Assembly (NCBI RefSeq): GCF_029227915.1
Contig: NC_079883.1
Coordinates: 26,660,001-26,724,000 of the forward strand
From: Hydractinia symbiolongicarpus
Taxonomy: Eukaryota > Cnidaria > Hydrozoa > Anthoathecata > Hydractiniidae
DNA: 64,000 nt
Direction: 5' to 3'
Positions 9,732 to 20,795 of the stretch are shown one piece after another (within the stretch, counting starts at the first letter, position 1; the number at the start of each line of letters is the position of its first letter). Position numbers and translations under genes: made by a program. The notes under the pieces were generated by a model. The model saw only the letters and a list, made by a program, of their open reading frames with translations, was not told the DNA's origin and did not search any database.

Positions 9732-10190
9732 TTAGACTCTTCGTGGCATCGACGACGTTCCTGATCTCCCCCAACGATTGCATCGAAATATTTTCAGTGT
9801 TTTCAACCTTCTCGTACCTGTTAATGAGGCCTCTCGCCCAGCCCCTTTTTGGCTTGGTATACTCAGCAAAACCCAGGTCTTGCAGGCGGCCCGCACCTAG
9901 ATCCTTCTCTATCGCGGAAGCTTTCTCAGTTCACCATTGTTTTTCGTGAGCTTTATTCCATCCTAAAGAAGCTGGTTTCCTCGTGCTTCAAATTTGTCGT
10001 AGTGCCTCGCTGTTGGCTTTATCTGCAGCTCCGCCTCAAGAACTTCGTAAAGGCTATCAACTTTTGATTTCAGTAGCTCTCCCCGTGACGTTAGCGTAGT
10101 GTCTAGTTCCGAGCGGTACTGGACCCCTGAATATCCTCGGATCGAAGGCTCTCGCTACTGAACTCCTTGGGCTCGTCTTGAATATCTTGC
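9724..10190 (-). pseudogene. Broken coiled-coil protein upstream of the TM protein
   Basis: Minus-strand fragments in two frames: KVDSLYEVLEAELQIKPTAR (about 10060-9995) and LQDLGFAEYTKPKRGWARG onwards to the stop at 9724. They are separated by a stop and frameshift near 9950-9985. Heptad-like charged sequence dominates. Its stop overlaps the next start, as expected for a compact viral gene pair. I do not recognise a domain. Confidence 0.35.
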
Positions 10191-10263
10191 TCTGATGTAA
10201 TCTTCGTATATTGGATTAATCGGCATTTATTCCACTCTCATAACGCTATAAATAAATATATAC

Positions 10264-11428
10264 GGAACGAAGTTAGATCCTCACAAGGAATTAAAGGCTA
10301 TGTTGCCATGAAAGGCAAGAAACAGCGTGTCAAAGTCTCCCACAACCCTAGTACGATTAACCAAAACGAAGACTTGTACGTGGACGTACCCAATTTGGGT
10401 AAAGATGAAGTAATGTTCCCCGGCTCTCTCAAACTCCTATTCGACTTGGAGCTTACTGGCACCAACACCAAGCGCACCATCGTCAGCAACATAGGCAAAG
10501 TCCTGGTTCAAGACCTTCGCATAAGCCTGAACGGCCACAAAGTGCAAAACATCAGCGATTTCAATGTGTTCGCGGTGTATAGGGACTTGTGCCTCCCCCA
10601 AGTTTGAACGCGAGAACAATGTAATTCTAGAAGGCATCAACCCCAATGATGGGAAGATCAGGGCTCTGCAAGTAAAAGCTAGTGAAAACGCAGACAATAA
10701 TGAACAAAGGGCGGACGTGGCAGCCTATGGAAACACCTTTTGGATCCCTATCGGCAGATTTTTCGAGTTGACGAGGGATCTACTCTTCTACCAAGCAAGC
10801 TTACACGATAGGCTCAAGCTTGCCATACATTTTGCACCCTATGACCAAGTCATAAAAGATGAAGGCACGGCAGCTTCTGGAAGCACGGCAGCTAAGCCCG
10901 CTGATGGCACTTATAAAATTACCAACATCGTGTTCGAATTCGATAAAGTGACAAACGAAGATCTCGCGAGTGCTATGATGTCTCGATACTCGAGGCTGGC
11001 CCTGCCCTATGAGCGTGTACTCCGCAGCAAGGTGGTCTTGCTACTATTCGTAGATCCCAGCGAAGTGAAAGCATATGCCGGCGCTAACGAGGTCTTCTAC
11101 AACGCCAAGATCGAGAAAATCGCGATCACGGTGGAAGGTGAGCCGAATGAACTGTATAGCCACGCCATGGTCCCGAAAGATCATCTTGAACAAGTCGTTG
11201 TTCCTTTGGGAGCCACGACTTGGGAGTGACCATCGGTCAGTTCATGGCTAAGCGCTATGCGCTGTTCATCGACATCCGTGCGACACCCGATCACAGCTTG
11301 CACGGTAGTGGCAGGCCATTACAGAGGTTGTCAGATGGCATCACTCTGCGTATGACCAAGAAAGCTGTCGGAACTGGGGATATACGTTGAACATCTTCGA
11401 CGGGCGGTTTCATAGCGTGGAATATTAA
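10264..11428 (+). pseudogene. Capsid-like protein (probable double-jelly-roll major capsid protein), multiply frameshifted
   Basis: Fragments in successive frames span about 385 codons. They include an N-terminal basic leader, NEDLYVDVPNLGKDEVMFPG and GKVLVQDLRISLNGHKVQ, then after a shift near 10600 GNTFWIPIGRFFELTRD, ITNIVFEFDKV and VLRSKVVLLLFVDP, and after a shift near 11225 KRYALFIDIRATPDH. Alternating beta-strand-like segments, length, and position next to the other structural genes and upstream of the integrase fit a DJR MCP, and I recall this family from cnidarian Polintons. The start codon is also lost; a further stop lies near 11388. B carries only its N- and C-terminal remnants. 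Confidence 0.5.
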
Positions 11429-11434
11429 ATAAAG

Positions 11435-11794
11435 ATGGCTACCTTAGCAGTAATGGCAGGAGGTGCGTTGATTAACGCGCTCGCGTTCAGCAGATCAAAT
11501 TTTCTATTCAGCAAACTGTCAGGGCATGGTGAGAAGGAGTGCAAAAGACATGATAAAGCGATCGAACAACTCCAGGCTGCCCAAGCATAGTGGGTGCGAG
11601 ATCGTGAAGCGAAAATCAATTAGTACAACAAGCAACGAGAGGAACAGCGTGCTGCAGGACAGAGTCCTAAAGAGCTCGATGAGGGGATGCGAGAGTACTA
11701 TATCGCGACGATCGAGAAGGTCCCTAAGTTATCCGTCTTCTACACACCAAGCAAACAGCAACAAGACGGTGAGCTGACGTTCATGAAAAGCTAA
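11435..11794 (+). pseudogene. Small coiled-coil protein (MATLA family), two in-frame stops
   Basis: Starts MATLAVMAGGALINALAF, the same as the intact 120-aa gene in B at 29428-29790, and ends in the shared VFYTPSKQQQD segment. Stops interrupt it at about 11588 and 11621. It has a short hydrophobic N-terminus and a charged helical body. It is immediately upstream of the integrase in both elements. Function unknown. Confidence 0.55.
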
Positions 11795-12675
11795 GTCAAA
11801 TCTATTACCAAGCCGAACATCTCTGGACTGGTCAAAAAGCCATTAAAGTACTCTCCGAGCAGAGCGGCCTTTCTAAAAAGAAAGTAACCCATTGGCTGAC
11901 GAGACAGCTGCTCTGTCTTAGACATATCAAAGGCCCTAAACGTATCGACTACCCTCATTTCACCATCACGAATCCCAACGAAATGCACCAATTTGACTTG
12001 CTCTATATGCCCCACGATAAAGTGTATAGCAACACGTATAAATATATACTCACGGGCATTGATGTGGCTTCGAGGTACAAGGTAGCGAGACCATTGAGAA
12101 CCAAAAAGGCCAGCGAGGTTGCGGACATGCTCAGGATATACAAGGCCGGATCTTTACGATATCCGAGTATATTTCAATGCGACAACGGCTCCGAGTTCAA
12201 GTCTGCCGTGAGCAAGCTGTTAGAAAGCAAAGGTGTCGAGATAAAGCGTGCAACCACCAAATACCACCACACTTTCACGGCATTCGTCGAATCGTATAAC
12301 AAGATGCTCGCCAAGAGACTCTTCAAACCTCAAGATGCTCAAGAGTTGGTCACTGACGAACAGAGTAGTACATGGTTTAAACACTTGTATACTATCGTCA
12401 AGGGGTTGAACAACACCAAGACCGCGATGATTGGTATGAAACCTTCGAAAGCGATCAAGCTAGACGAGGTCCCGCTTACGAAAAGTCTTGTTCCAGCGAA
12501 TTGTTGGGCAGAGTATGATGATGTTGTAAAAATGGTGCTTGTACTCGTTTTCGAGCAAGTCCAAGACTCGCTGGGTCTTTCCACACGAGGTAGGCCCTGT
12601 GAAGATTGCCGTATGCGGGTCTTTTACTATCTCCAGCATTTATGGCAGATAGAACCTTGTGGGGTGCTTACTTAG
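11795..12675 (+). CDS. Polinton integrase (retroviral-like rve, D,D35E)
   Basis: The coding frame is open from about 11797; the first ATG inside it (11983) would remove the N-terminal domain, so the start is uncertain. An N-terminal helical segment contains EHLWTGQKAIK and VTHWLTRQ. In the catalytic core, D lies in LTGIDVAS, D in QCDNGSEF and E in AFVESYNK. I count 39 residues between the two D and 35 between D and E, exactly D,D35E. The C-terminus appears frameshifted after about 12500, because the end does not match B's SH3-like tail. It would join the element's ends to host DNA, producing the short target duplication seen at both borders. Confidence 0.85.
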
Positions 12676-12910
12676 GAGGCATCATGGAACGCTTATACCA
12701 ACCTTGTTTTATCGCGTAATCATCGAATAATATCGCTCCTGTCATATATCCAGCGAGCTTTAACCCGTCCTCCATGTCCATCTTGGCCCCTGGTCTGGAA
12801 ACTCCCAGCGCCTTTTTTGCTCCTAATGCCAAGACAATAGTATAGGATACTAGTCTGACATATTCCCACAGGGAATCGACGACTTCTTTCTGATGCTCTT
12901 TGCTGCTCAT
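12668..12910 (-). CDS. Small membrane protein
   Basis: An intact 80-aa frame, MSSKEHQKEVVDSLWEYVR, then a hydrophobic VSYTIVLALGAKKALG segment and a second, weaker GYMTGAILFDDY segment. It is the last of a minus-strand series and its ATG overlaps the TGA of the preceding gene by 4 bp. It converges with the integrase gene. I recall similar proteins in cnidarian Polinton loci, but no function is known. Confidence 0.5.
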   Translation of the reverse strand: MSSKEHQKEVVDSLWEYVRLVSYTIVLALGAKKALGVSRPGAKMDMEDGLKLAGYMTGAILFDDYAIKQGWYKRSMMPPK

Positions 12911-13269
12911 TTATTATGGGGCTTATCACATGTGAAAAAGTCATTATCAAACGGCTGGGGAGCTGTGTGTACTCCTGTGGAGCCGTCAGGCGATGGCTCT
13001 GGTGTGGTGGGCTGCTTACGGAAAATATAGAATCCAACTCCTACACAGGTGAGTATGGCAACAAGGCTTCCACCAAGGTATGCACTGCCTGACTGTACAG
13101 AACTCACCCCAGAAGAGGTTTTGACTGTAGATTCTACTGTGCCCTCTTGTTGCTTCAGTTTCATCTTTTTCTTCTTCAGTGCCGCCAATTTGTGACCCCA
13201 CGCGACGCTCCCTGGGTGCTTTACTGGCTTTGTGATGACTGTTACTTCTTGTGGTTGTTGTTCGCTCAT
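12907..13269 (-). CDS. Single-span membrane protein with basic N-terminus
   Basis: An intact 120-aa frame. Residues ~14-45 are highly basic (HKLAALKKKKMKLKQQ). A single membrane span (AYLGGSLVAILTCVGVGFY) lies near 70-88, followed by a Pro/Thr-rich tail. No signal peptide, so a type-II-like or tail-out topology is possible. Expression would be coupled with the downstream gene through ATGA overlap. Function unknown. Confidence 0.5.
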   Translation of the reverse strand: MSEQQPQEVTVITKPVKHPGSVAWGHKLAALKKKKMKLKQQEGTVESTVKTSSGVSSVQSGSAYLGGSLVAILTCVGVGFYIFRKQPTTPEPSPDGSTGVHTAPQPFDNDFFTCDKPHNK

Positions 13270-13657
13270 TTCTTGTAAGTCGTGAGACTTACAAAATCAC
13301 TTCCAAACCCGTAACCTTGATCATCAAAAAATACTTATCCACCCCTTCAAACCAAATCTTCCCTCGTACTCTAGTGAATTCTTATAAGGTCTCGTCTCTA
13401 AAACACAGACGTGTGGCGGGAAGCGAGCCGCTGGGGGTGTTATGATGAAGGTATCATGTACACCCAAATCAGCAGATGTACTACACCAATCCGAATAACG
13501 CATGGATGGTAACTTGTATAAACTCGTGTCATGCTCTTTAAACGCTCGTAACGTTCACGATTGTCCATGTGTATCTTTGATAGACTATTTCCTATTGTTT
13601 TCTTGATCTTCATCAACCTTCTCTTCAACCACCTTGAACGTTGAGAGTTGGGTGTGA
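13270..13657 (-). other. Decayed stretch without a recognisable gene
   Basis: A minus-strand open piece of about 80 codons (roughly 13560-13325) reads HDTFIITPPAARFPPHVCV but has no clear start and no homologue in B. It may be the remains of a gene lost by frameshift. Confidence 0.3.
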
Positions 13658-14169
13658 TTAATCGTATGCGCAGCGACTAAAAGAGGTGTAAAAAAAGTTT
13701 CCAAAAGCTGAATAAACTAGTATCCCCAAGTCAACCATAGAATCCTTGATGATAGGGTGCTCTTCCAGATCTTGACGTAGCTTATCAGGACGATCGAGAG
13801 ACACCACGTTGCTGACAGCTTTGGTATACATGCTAATGGCGTGATGGGAGAGTGACTTTGCAGTCTTCTCTCCCTTCTCCTGAATCTCACGCTGAATGTA
13901 CTCGGCAAGTATCTTGTCGATAACCTCGGGTGAAGGAAGGCTTCTGTGCACTTCTTTGGCAGGAGGTGTGCCTTACCTTTACGTGCATCTTTCAAAGCCT
14001 GGCGCTTGTCAATAGGTTTTTCACGTTGCTCAAAGGCTTCTGCTGCGGTATCATCAAAAATTTGCGCGATATCAGACATTCTATTTATTAGACGTCGATA
14101 TCGGAAGAATACGTAAGCCAGCAGAGCGTACGGTAGTAGCACGGCGATTAGTAACTAGAGTTCCACCAT
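13658..14169 (-). pseudogene. Membrane-anchored Polinton protein (homologue of 25210-25743), stop plus frameshift
   Basis: The ATG at 14169 is followed by a stop at codon 5. The hydrophobic LPYALLAYVFFRYRRL then continues into DKRQALKDARKGKAHLLPKK. Near 13950 the homology moves to another frame (EYIQREIQEKGEKTAKSLS...DLGILVYSAFGNFF). The intact relative in B has the same order: N-terminal anchor, basic RKGKGHLL motif, helical domain. It directly follows the polymerase in both elements. Function unknown. Confidence 0.55.
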
Positions 14170-14240
14170 TTATTGACACCCTGTGCGCAAAAGTATAGCC
14201 GCACTACACCTTTGACAACTATTGCTTACGCTATGTACCC

Positions 14241-17200
14241 TCAAGCAAACGTGTTAACCCCATCTTCCGCGATGATCCGCTTGTCATCGTCTCTGTTTAG
14301 TGCTATTTTGCTTTTGTTGACCGTATAGATCTCGTGCTTCTTATGCTCAAATAAGACCTGCTCTCTATACATCGTTTTACCACTGAACAAGCACTCCTTA
14401 TAATCCTCGAAGCTTATACCCTCTGACACCACGCACCTTATAGTGCCTTTGCAGCGCTTGCCTTCACTCTCATCCAGCTTGCGGTACGCGTACATCTTCG
14501 AAATAAGCGCGATAAACTCTGTCATGATCTTACTGTTAAGCTCGTCCTTTATAAGGCTTATGACTTTCTTGTTCTTGCCAAGAGGTAGCGGCCGTTGTTC
14601 AACATACCCACTGGTATTAAACCTTGGCTCTACATCTCCCGCGACATCCTTATAGAAGTCTTGGGTCTCGAGCTCATACACGGGGGAGTCAGTGTCCGTA
14701 TAGCACAGCTGGACTCTCTCTTCGTACTTCGGCTTCATATACTCGTAGTGGAACTCGTATATCACGATCTTGCTCATGTCCATTTTGGCTTGGCCAAGAT
14801 ACACAGGCTTGTTCATGGTGATCTTTAGTTTCCCCATCTCCACTTTGAAGTGGGTTTTTGGACATATTTCTTGTACTGCTGCTCATCGGTAATCAGCTTC
14901 ATGTCTCGGTGATTCCGTAAATTCTACATGGTTTTACCGAACACACTGTTGTTCATGACTGTTCTGCTCGGACTTACTCTTCGCTTTGGTACGGAGCTGG
15001 GTATTCTTATCTATATACGGCTTCAACCACGACTCTTGATCAAACTTGGTCACGCGGTGTACTTTCGTCAACACCAAGCCATGCTTCAGCGCCTGGTTCA
15101 AGGTTCTGATATGCACCACATACCTTTGCTTGTTATATAGGTTAGGTACTAACTTCCGCACCTTCCCAATCGTCATAGTCTCTGGCAGGAAGGGGAAATC
15201 GTTATGGGTCTTGTGCAAAACCTGCGAATACTCAACGTTAACTTCGAGGATGTTGTCTTTCTTCACCAATTTCTCGATGAACTCGGGTGTGAACTTCTCG
15301 GGGTCCTTGATCCATCTAAAGCCCTTCGTTGGAAGGTTCTGAACCATCGCCCGCCCATATAAATTGTTGGCATCTAGATACTGGAGAAAAGTGCTGGCTT
15401 CGTCGGGATTGTAGTCCTGCATATATGAGTTGTTGGCTTTGGCATATTTTCTCACGGCTTGTGTTATCCCTCCCCGTAAACCTTTTTCAAACATCAGGAG
15501 CATGTCGATATCTGTGAGGAGCTCTAGCTTAACTTTGGTTTCTTTGAGGGCAGCCCTAACCCTAACCCTAAACCGGGAGCGGTGTAGAAGTGTGCAAGAT
15601 CAAAGCCATAGTGCTCTTGTCAGGTATCGCGGAAAGTTTCAAACACATCAGCTAGCAGCAGGACATTGGTGTTCAAATACACATCGTGGTAATCACCAAG
15701 AGTCACACATTTAATTTCATTCCATACCTTTTGTGCATGCTCATAATCCTCATCGCTAATGCCTTCATAATCAACTTACTCTAGAATGCTTCTTTCGGGG
15801 GTAGCATCCGCTCTTTGAATCTCCCCCACCTATCAACGTACTCATACGGGTACACACCCTTCCGCCGCATGAGCTTGAATAGCTCATCATTGTCTTCAAC
15901 ACTGCGTCTTAGATGTTTGCATTGCTTATCTTTTAAACTACATGCTAAGGCATCCAGGCTATATCCCATGAAGCGGTAGCTGTCGATAAACCGGAGCTCC
16001 ACCATTTTCTCCACAGGTTTTCCATTCCTATCAGTCAGACCTGCCAGCGTAACCGGGATTGATACACTGAAAGAGATGTACTTCTCCTTGTTCTCAGCAA
16101 TAACCCTGATATTATCCTTGTTGAATTTACGCCCGAGTTCTCTGATGAACAAGTGCGCGTCATATCCACTTAAATTGTGAAAGGCTATCGGCACAAAGCT
16201 CGGGATACTGTACATCAAGTTGCAGAGATCGTGCGCTGCACCTCAATACAACCTCGTATAGTGGCAGTGGTCTCTGACTTTGCGGTTCTCGGGGTCACCA
16301 AATGGTTTCAGGCATATGTGACAACTTTCTGCCGCTTCGTGCTCTCTCTTCAACACATCCGTTAGCTCTGTCATGGGCTGCTGTGGATAAAGCGAGTACA
16401 ACCCCTTTACTTCAACTTCCAGCGTATCCACAAACGTCTCCACGCAGTCCTTCCCGCGGTAGGGCCTCAGTGGATCGGGTACATCCCCATATGCAAACGT
16501 ACTATATAAGCACCAGCCACATGGTACATGATGTGCGAGCTTCTCCGTGTATGGACCCCCACCTTTCTCAGCCTTCGGTTGCTCTGGTTGATCTACAGGG
16601 AGTAGGAGGCTTTCAAAGTCCGCATATAGCATAAAAGGTACCTTGAACTGGCACTGACCGTCCTGGAATTGCAACCATTTTTCCTTCTCGGTTGGCATCT
16701 TGATGTTGACCTGGCCGTGGTTTGAACAGTATTCGTAATTACTTTTTAAACCAGATCACACTTAGTATTATACTCGGACCTGCGACCGATATAGATAGTC
16801 TTCTCCAAGACGAAGAGCACGTTACCCGCAACCTCGGGGTTCTGCTCTTCAAACTTACCGATCTTGTTGAGGGCTAATGGAAACTCGAGTCCCTCCAAGT
16901 TATATTGATCTACAAAGGGTCGCAACTTACTAATGCGCTGAGGATCTCTTGCAATCTCTTCATGATGAAGCGCCGCGATCAGGGCCCACTTGAAACACTC
17001 TTCATCCTTGGTATTTGGATTAATCACAGCTTTTTTCAAACCAATCCATGAAAGCAACACAATGTACGAGGACCCGCGCGTCAGCTGGAGCTTGTGAAAG
17101 TCGACGTCCAGGTGCATAATGTGATTGATGGCAAAACCAGACTTTGGTAACGCGGGGTGCTCCACTTGTGTCTTGAGGTGTGCGAAAATAGCCTGTAGCA

Positions 17201-17678
17201 GTTCTTCGATGTCGCTGCCCTGGAACACTTCTACCATCTTGCTGTTGAATACCTTTTCAACTTTCACTTCGTGAGTAGCTCTGGCATCATCCCCACCGTC
17301 CAACGCTAGCACCACCTCTTCTTGCTTCTTCCACATTACCCATAGATGCATCTGAATTTTAGCGGAATTTAACGTACCTACCTGCTCTTCAATAAGGTTC
17401 TCCACTTGTGCGTCAAATGGAAAGCTCTTGTAAGCTCCATTCATCGCCTCTTTGAGTTCAACTGGCTCAGTGCTTTCCTCGGTGCTATGCCCTTCTCGTG
17501 CCTCCTCCTGAATGTCATCATAAAGCGTTCGCGAAATTTGCTCCCTTGCCCTGTTGTAATAGTATGCAGCGGTATCCCTCACGCTCTGTAATCCATCAGC
17601 AAGAGCTTCGCGAGTTGCTGATAGTGGAGCTGATACGGTGTTATAAATTTTACTGATTGCATTTTTGAACCAACTCAT
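14241..17678 (-). pseudogene. Polinton DNA polymerase B (protein-primed type), decayed
   Basis: The N-terminal leader is MSWFKNAISKIYNTVSAPL. An N-terminal domain carries NPNTKDEECFKWALIAALHH, then an internal deletion falls near 16700-16746. Exo I is YADFESLL; a Cys/His insert (CHICLKPF...RDHCHYT) resembles the endonuclease-VII fold; then FHNLSGYDAHLFI (Exo II). Palm motif A is DANNLYG (about 15365) and motif C is CYTDTDS (about 14700). Breaks: frame changes near 16230, stops around 15600-15780, a telomere-like insertion at 15554-15572, a stop just after motif B near 14930, and a frameshift near 14850. It would replicate the linear element. Its subfamily differs from that in B. Confidence 0.85.
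15554..15572. repeat. Short telomere-like (CCCTAA)3 tract inside the polymerase gene
   Basis: CCCTAACCCTAACCCTAAA on the plus strand, i.e. three TTAGGG units on the coding strand, at a point where the polymerase reading frame is otherwise continuous with its family. Probably a repair-associated insertion. Confidence 0.6.
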
Positions 17679-17686
17679 CTTTATTA

Positions 17687-17887
17687 TTATTGAATTTCCG
17701 CGCCCGAAGGCGTAGGAAATTCTTTAAAACCGTCGTTTTTTTCTTTTGGAGCATTTTTTGAGAAAAAATCGACCCTGGGATTACACGTTCCTCCGTCACA
17801 GATGTAAACTTCGTACCCAAGCTCCCTAACTACTGTGAACTTATCTAAATGACGTTTCAGGACAAAATTAGTATTTGTTTTCGACAA
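17687..17887 (-). CDS. Short hypothetical protein upstream of the polymerase
   Basis: A 66-aa frame (MSKTNTNFVLKRHLDKF...) with a CDGGTC pair, ending 8 bp before the polymerase start. Its N-terminus enters the tandem-repeat block, so it may be a truncated older gene. No domain recognised. Confidence 0.3.
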   Translation of the reverse strand: MSKTNTNFVLKRHLDKFTVVRELGYEVYICDGGTCNPRVDFFSKNAPKEKNDGFKEFPTPSGAEIQ

Positions 17888-18365
17888 AATTTGGCACAGT
17901 TAACAAAAAAAGTATGCTGAACATAATGGTGACATAATAATTTTGATTTTTTGCCACCTTAAATGTCATTGTAAGACAAAATTGGTCCAAAAATTAAAAC
18001 TAATTCATTTTCAACAAAAATTGGCAGAGTTAACAAAAAAAGTATGCTGAACATAATGGTGACATCGAAATTTTGATTTTTGTCACCCAAATGCCATTTT
18101 AGGCCAAAATTGATCCAAAAATTAAAACCACTTTATTTTCGGCTAAATCTGGCACAGTTAACAAATAAAGTATGCTGAAAATGATGATCGTACAAAAGTT
18201 TGAATTTTTCTCACCTAAATGTCATTTTAGGCCAAAATTTAACCAAAAGTTAAAACTGCTTTATTTTCGACAAAAATTGGCACAGTTAATAAAAAAAGTA
18301 TGCTGAAAATGATGGTCACAGCAAAATTTTGATTTTTTGTCAACTAAATGCCGTTTAAGACCATA
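17861..18365. repeat. Four-copy tandem repeat of ~128-130 bp
   Basis: The phrase AGTATGCTGAA recurs at 17911, 18041, 18169 and 18297, each preceded by TGGCACAGTTAACAAA-like sequence and followed by a long AT-rich segment with TTTTGATTTTT. Copies differ by scattered substitutions, so the array is old. It lies between the polymerase gene and the right TIR of element A and is much more AT-rich than the genes. Confidence 0.8.
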
Positions 18366-18677
18366 AACGTTTCAATCGCAAGACTTTCAACCATGAATGA
18401 TAGGCTGTATTTTTTGTTAGCAATTTATTTTAAAATGTGAGTTTATTATGACACGTTTCGTTTTGTTTGCGTTTGTTGTAAGATATAATGTCACTTGTGT
18501 GCTTTATCTTCAGAGGTTCATGCACCAAACCTCCTCGAATGTTTAGCACAATAACACAACGAATTAGCAGGTTTTCATCAAATATTTTGGTACCGAGCGG
18601 AAATTCTTAGAGCCCCCAGGGCTTCTTGTTATATATTGAGCTCAATCGGCGTTCTAGCGCGGTCGGGGTTTGATGTC
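18366..18677. other. Non-coding segment between tandem repeats and right TIR of A
   Basis: No gene seen. Contains the GACTTTCCCCCTACTCA-type sequence that resembles the TAGGGGAAATTCC boxes near the polymerase end of element B (20309 and 20729). Confidence 0.4.
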
Positions 18678-18973
18678 GGGACTTTCCCCCTACTCACTTG
18701 CCCAATCTCTATTTTTGTTGATGTCAGCAATATTCCTGTTAGTCGCTAGTGCGCATGCGTGGGATTTTGTTGATGTCACCATATTTTAGTGTGATGGTTA
18801 CATGATTTGTGGAACCGGGGAACTCCCTCGATAATGCGGATGACTCATTTGAGGGATGACATCGTGACGTCACAAAAATTTCTGGCGCATTTTCGGAAAA
18901 TGCGTGCTGCGTTCAAGCGCATTTTCGCGTTTTTATGTGAAAATGCGCTTGAACGCACCATATATATCTCTCT
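18678..18973 (-). repeat. Right terminal inverted repeat of Polinton A
   Basis: Reverse complement of 4541-4833 with a few mismatches and short indels. It ends in the same internal hairpin (TGCGTTCAAGCGCATTTTC and its complement) followed by ATATATATCTCTCT, then the target duplication CCTCTA. Confidence 0.92.
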
Positions 18974-18979
18974 CCTCTA

Positions 18980-20138
18980 CTATTTTGTCGTTTCTACTTT
19001 TGAACCATACCAATTATTAATAAAGTATCAATTATCAAGCTCTCCATGACGGTTAGACATTTTGAACAGTAAAATTAGATAGCTGTGACGCAGTAGCTTA
19101 GTGGTTATAACTCTTTTACTGCGGTAGGCTCCGGGTTAACCAACGTCATGTGAGGGAAATTAGGGTGATGGCACACAGTGTGGACCTTTGGATGTTGCAC
19201 GGAGTTGTTTGGTAAAGCGTTAATCCTAATTGGGTTTGCGTAGCTCCAAATAAGCATTAAATACTGCAGAACTCTCCCTAATAGACAGGGTATATCGCTC
19301 GATATTTTATGTAAAGCTAGCCATTTCAAATATGTACATTTATTTATCTATTCTCTTTAGCATCCTATACATAAAGTGTTCAAGTAGAAGTTTTTTCATG
19401 CCTGAAAATGTTTGAATAAGTTTAACAACAAACTTAAGCTGCTCTTTGTGTCAGATTGTCAAATTGTTGTGGGGCACACAAACATGTTCTCAAGTTTTAT
19501 TTTAAGAACCATAAATATAAGAATCAAGATTAGTGCTGGGCCTCCTAGCTAATCTGCTGCATGCTCTTGGACTATATTATAGGTTCACCAAGAGCAACAA
19601 GCAGTATATAGTACAGCTTAGCCAAGCTAGCAGATTATTAGCCAGAGCTTTTATAGGTGCCCTTCTCCTACTGTCTTCTAGGCCAGCCCGTCAGCCCTGG
19701 TGGTTGGCCAGCTAAGCTAGCTAATTATATCAGCTTCTGAATTTTTGGATGAAAAGAAAAGCATTTTTCTGCACATTAGCACGGGTAGGAAAAGTTGCAA
19801 GTGATACAACTTGCTGCTCCGTCACTTCAATTGGATTGTTAACAAGTGAAAAGCAGAAGTCATACAGTAAATGCTGGATTAAGCCCCGGCGCTTATTTAA
19901 AATTTTAATTTTCCGGGAGGGCGCTTTTTCAAATCGGGTGGTAGATCGAGATAAGCTCTTATAAAAAAAATAATTTTTGTGTCAAGTAATAGCTTTCTTT
20001 TCATGAAACTACAATAGTTATAAAATATAAAAACAGAGGATAAATATGTAACAGATATATACAACATATCTGTGAGCATAAAAACATGATAAGTAAGCGT
20101 TCTTAAAATTGAAATGTTCATAGGGAAAAGATAGAAAT
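18980..20138. other. Spacer between the two Polintons
   Basis: AT-rich host-like DNA holding the SINE copy at 19085-19345. Apart from that I see only short open frames without support. Confidence 0.5.
19085..19345 (+). repeat. tRNA-derived SINE, internally deleted copy
   Basis: Begins GTGACGCAGTAGCTTAGTGGTTATA (A-box-like TAGCTTAGTGG). The B-box half is deleted, and it rejoins the full copy at CCGGGTTAACC. It then follows the full-length copy at 37560-37912: CATGTGAGGGAAATTAGGG, TGGATGTTGC, AATTGGGTTTGCGTAGCTC, AATAGACAGGGTATAT, with a TTATTTATCTATT tail. Confidence 0.75.
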
Positions 20139-20300
20139 AGTAGTATTAGGGGGTCATTAGATACATGACTATTCAAAAATCGCGGTCAAACTCTCATAAA
20201 AAATAACACACAAAATTTGATTTGTGACTTCACAGTTGTTTATCACACCTCATCCTGCTGACCAATCAGCAAAAATCCACTGACAATCAACGCATGCGCA
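20139..20300 (+). repeat. Left terminal inverted repeat of Polinton B
   Basis: Matches 33964-34135 in reverse complement. Shared blocks include AGTAGTATTAGGGGGTCATTA, GCGGTCAAACTCTCATAAAAAAT, TTTGATTTGTGAC and GACAATCAACGCATGCGCA. The right copy has about 10 extra bases. Confidence 0.92.
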
Positions 20301-20386
20301 GAAACCTGTAGGGGAAATTCCATACTCAACATCCGGCCGAATCTTCGACCATACAAAAAACCTACCTAAATATATGACAAAAAAAC

Positions 20387-20729
20387 ATGGAGGAGGCTGA
20401 GAAATGCCCAAAATGTAGAAAAATTTTTTCCTATGGACAATTTTAGGATCAAGGATGATGGACAGATGACAAAAATGTGCATCAAATGCCTTGATGTTCA
20501 ACAAGCTGCTGCCTTAGCAAAACGTTGGAAAATATGGTAAAGGCATAGTGTGTTCCTGTTGTAAAGAACTTATATTTGACTTTGAATATAGGATAATCAA
20601 CAAAAAAGGCTAAGATTTAGCACAAATTGCATCGAGTGCCTGATTAAGAACGCAAGCAAGGCAGAGCTAAACCGACAAAAGTATTTCGACTGGGTGTATC
20701 ATAATGGTATTACTACATGTTGTGAGTAG
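20387..20729 (+). pseudogene. CXXC zinc-ribbon protein near the TIR, frameshifted
   Basis: Begins MEEAEKCPKCRKIFS. The frame then shifts at about 20445 and again near 20540 and 20610, leaving CIKCLD, CSCCKELIFDF and TNCIECL pieces: four CXXC pairs, enough for two zinc ribbons. The CLD motif after the second pair is also found in the genes at 24696 and 29791, so the three look like one family. Lies between the TIR and the polymerase. Confidence 0.4.
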
Positions 20730-20795
20730 GGGAAATTCCCTACTCAAAACTCAGCAATCTTCGGACTTTGTTGAATTCTGTATATAATAAAGGAG

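Larger units (their letters stand above)
4541..18973. mobile_element. Polinton/Maverick-type endogenous virus, copy A (complete ends, decayed genes)
   Basis: A 14.4-kb element bounded by ~295-bp TIRs. The target duplication is CCTCT(A) at 4536-4541 and 18974-18979; 5 or 6 bp cannot be separated because the element may start with A. Gene content is family-specific: protein-primed-type DNA polymerase B, retroviral-like D,D35E integrase, a capsid-like structural protein and a set of small membrane and coiled-coil proteins. Genes sit head to tail with 4-8 bp overlaps or very short spacers, unlike the host flanks, and GC content is clearly higher. Several genes carry frameshifts or stops. I found no packaging ATPase and no Ulp1-like protease. 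Confidence 0.9.

Noticed and set aside
17861-18365. CRISPR-like regular repeats
   Set aside because: Unit is ~129 bp, diverged and contiguous without spacers, in a eukaryotic genome; it is an ordinary tandem repeat.
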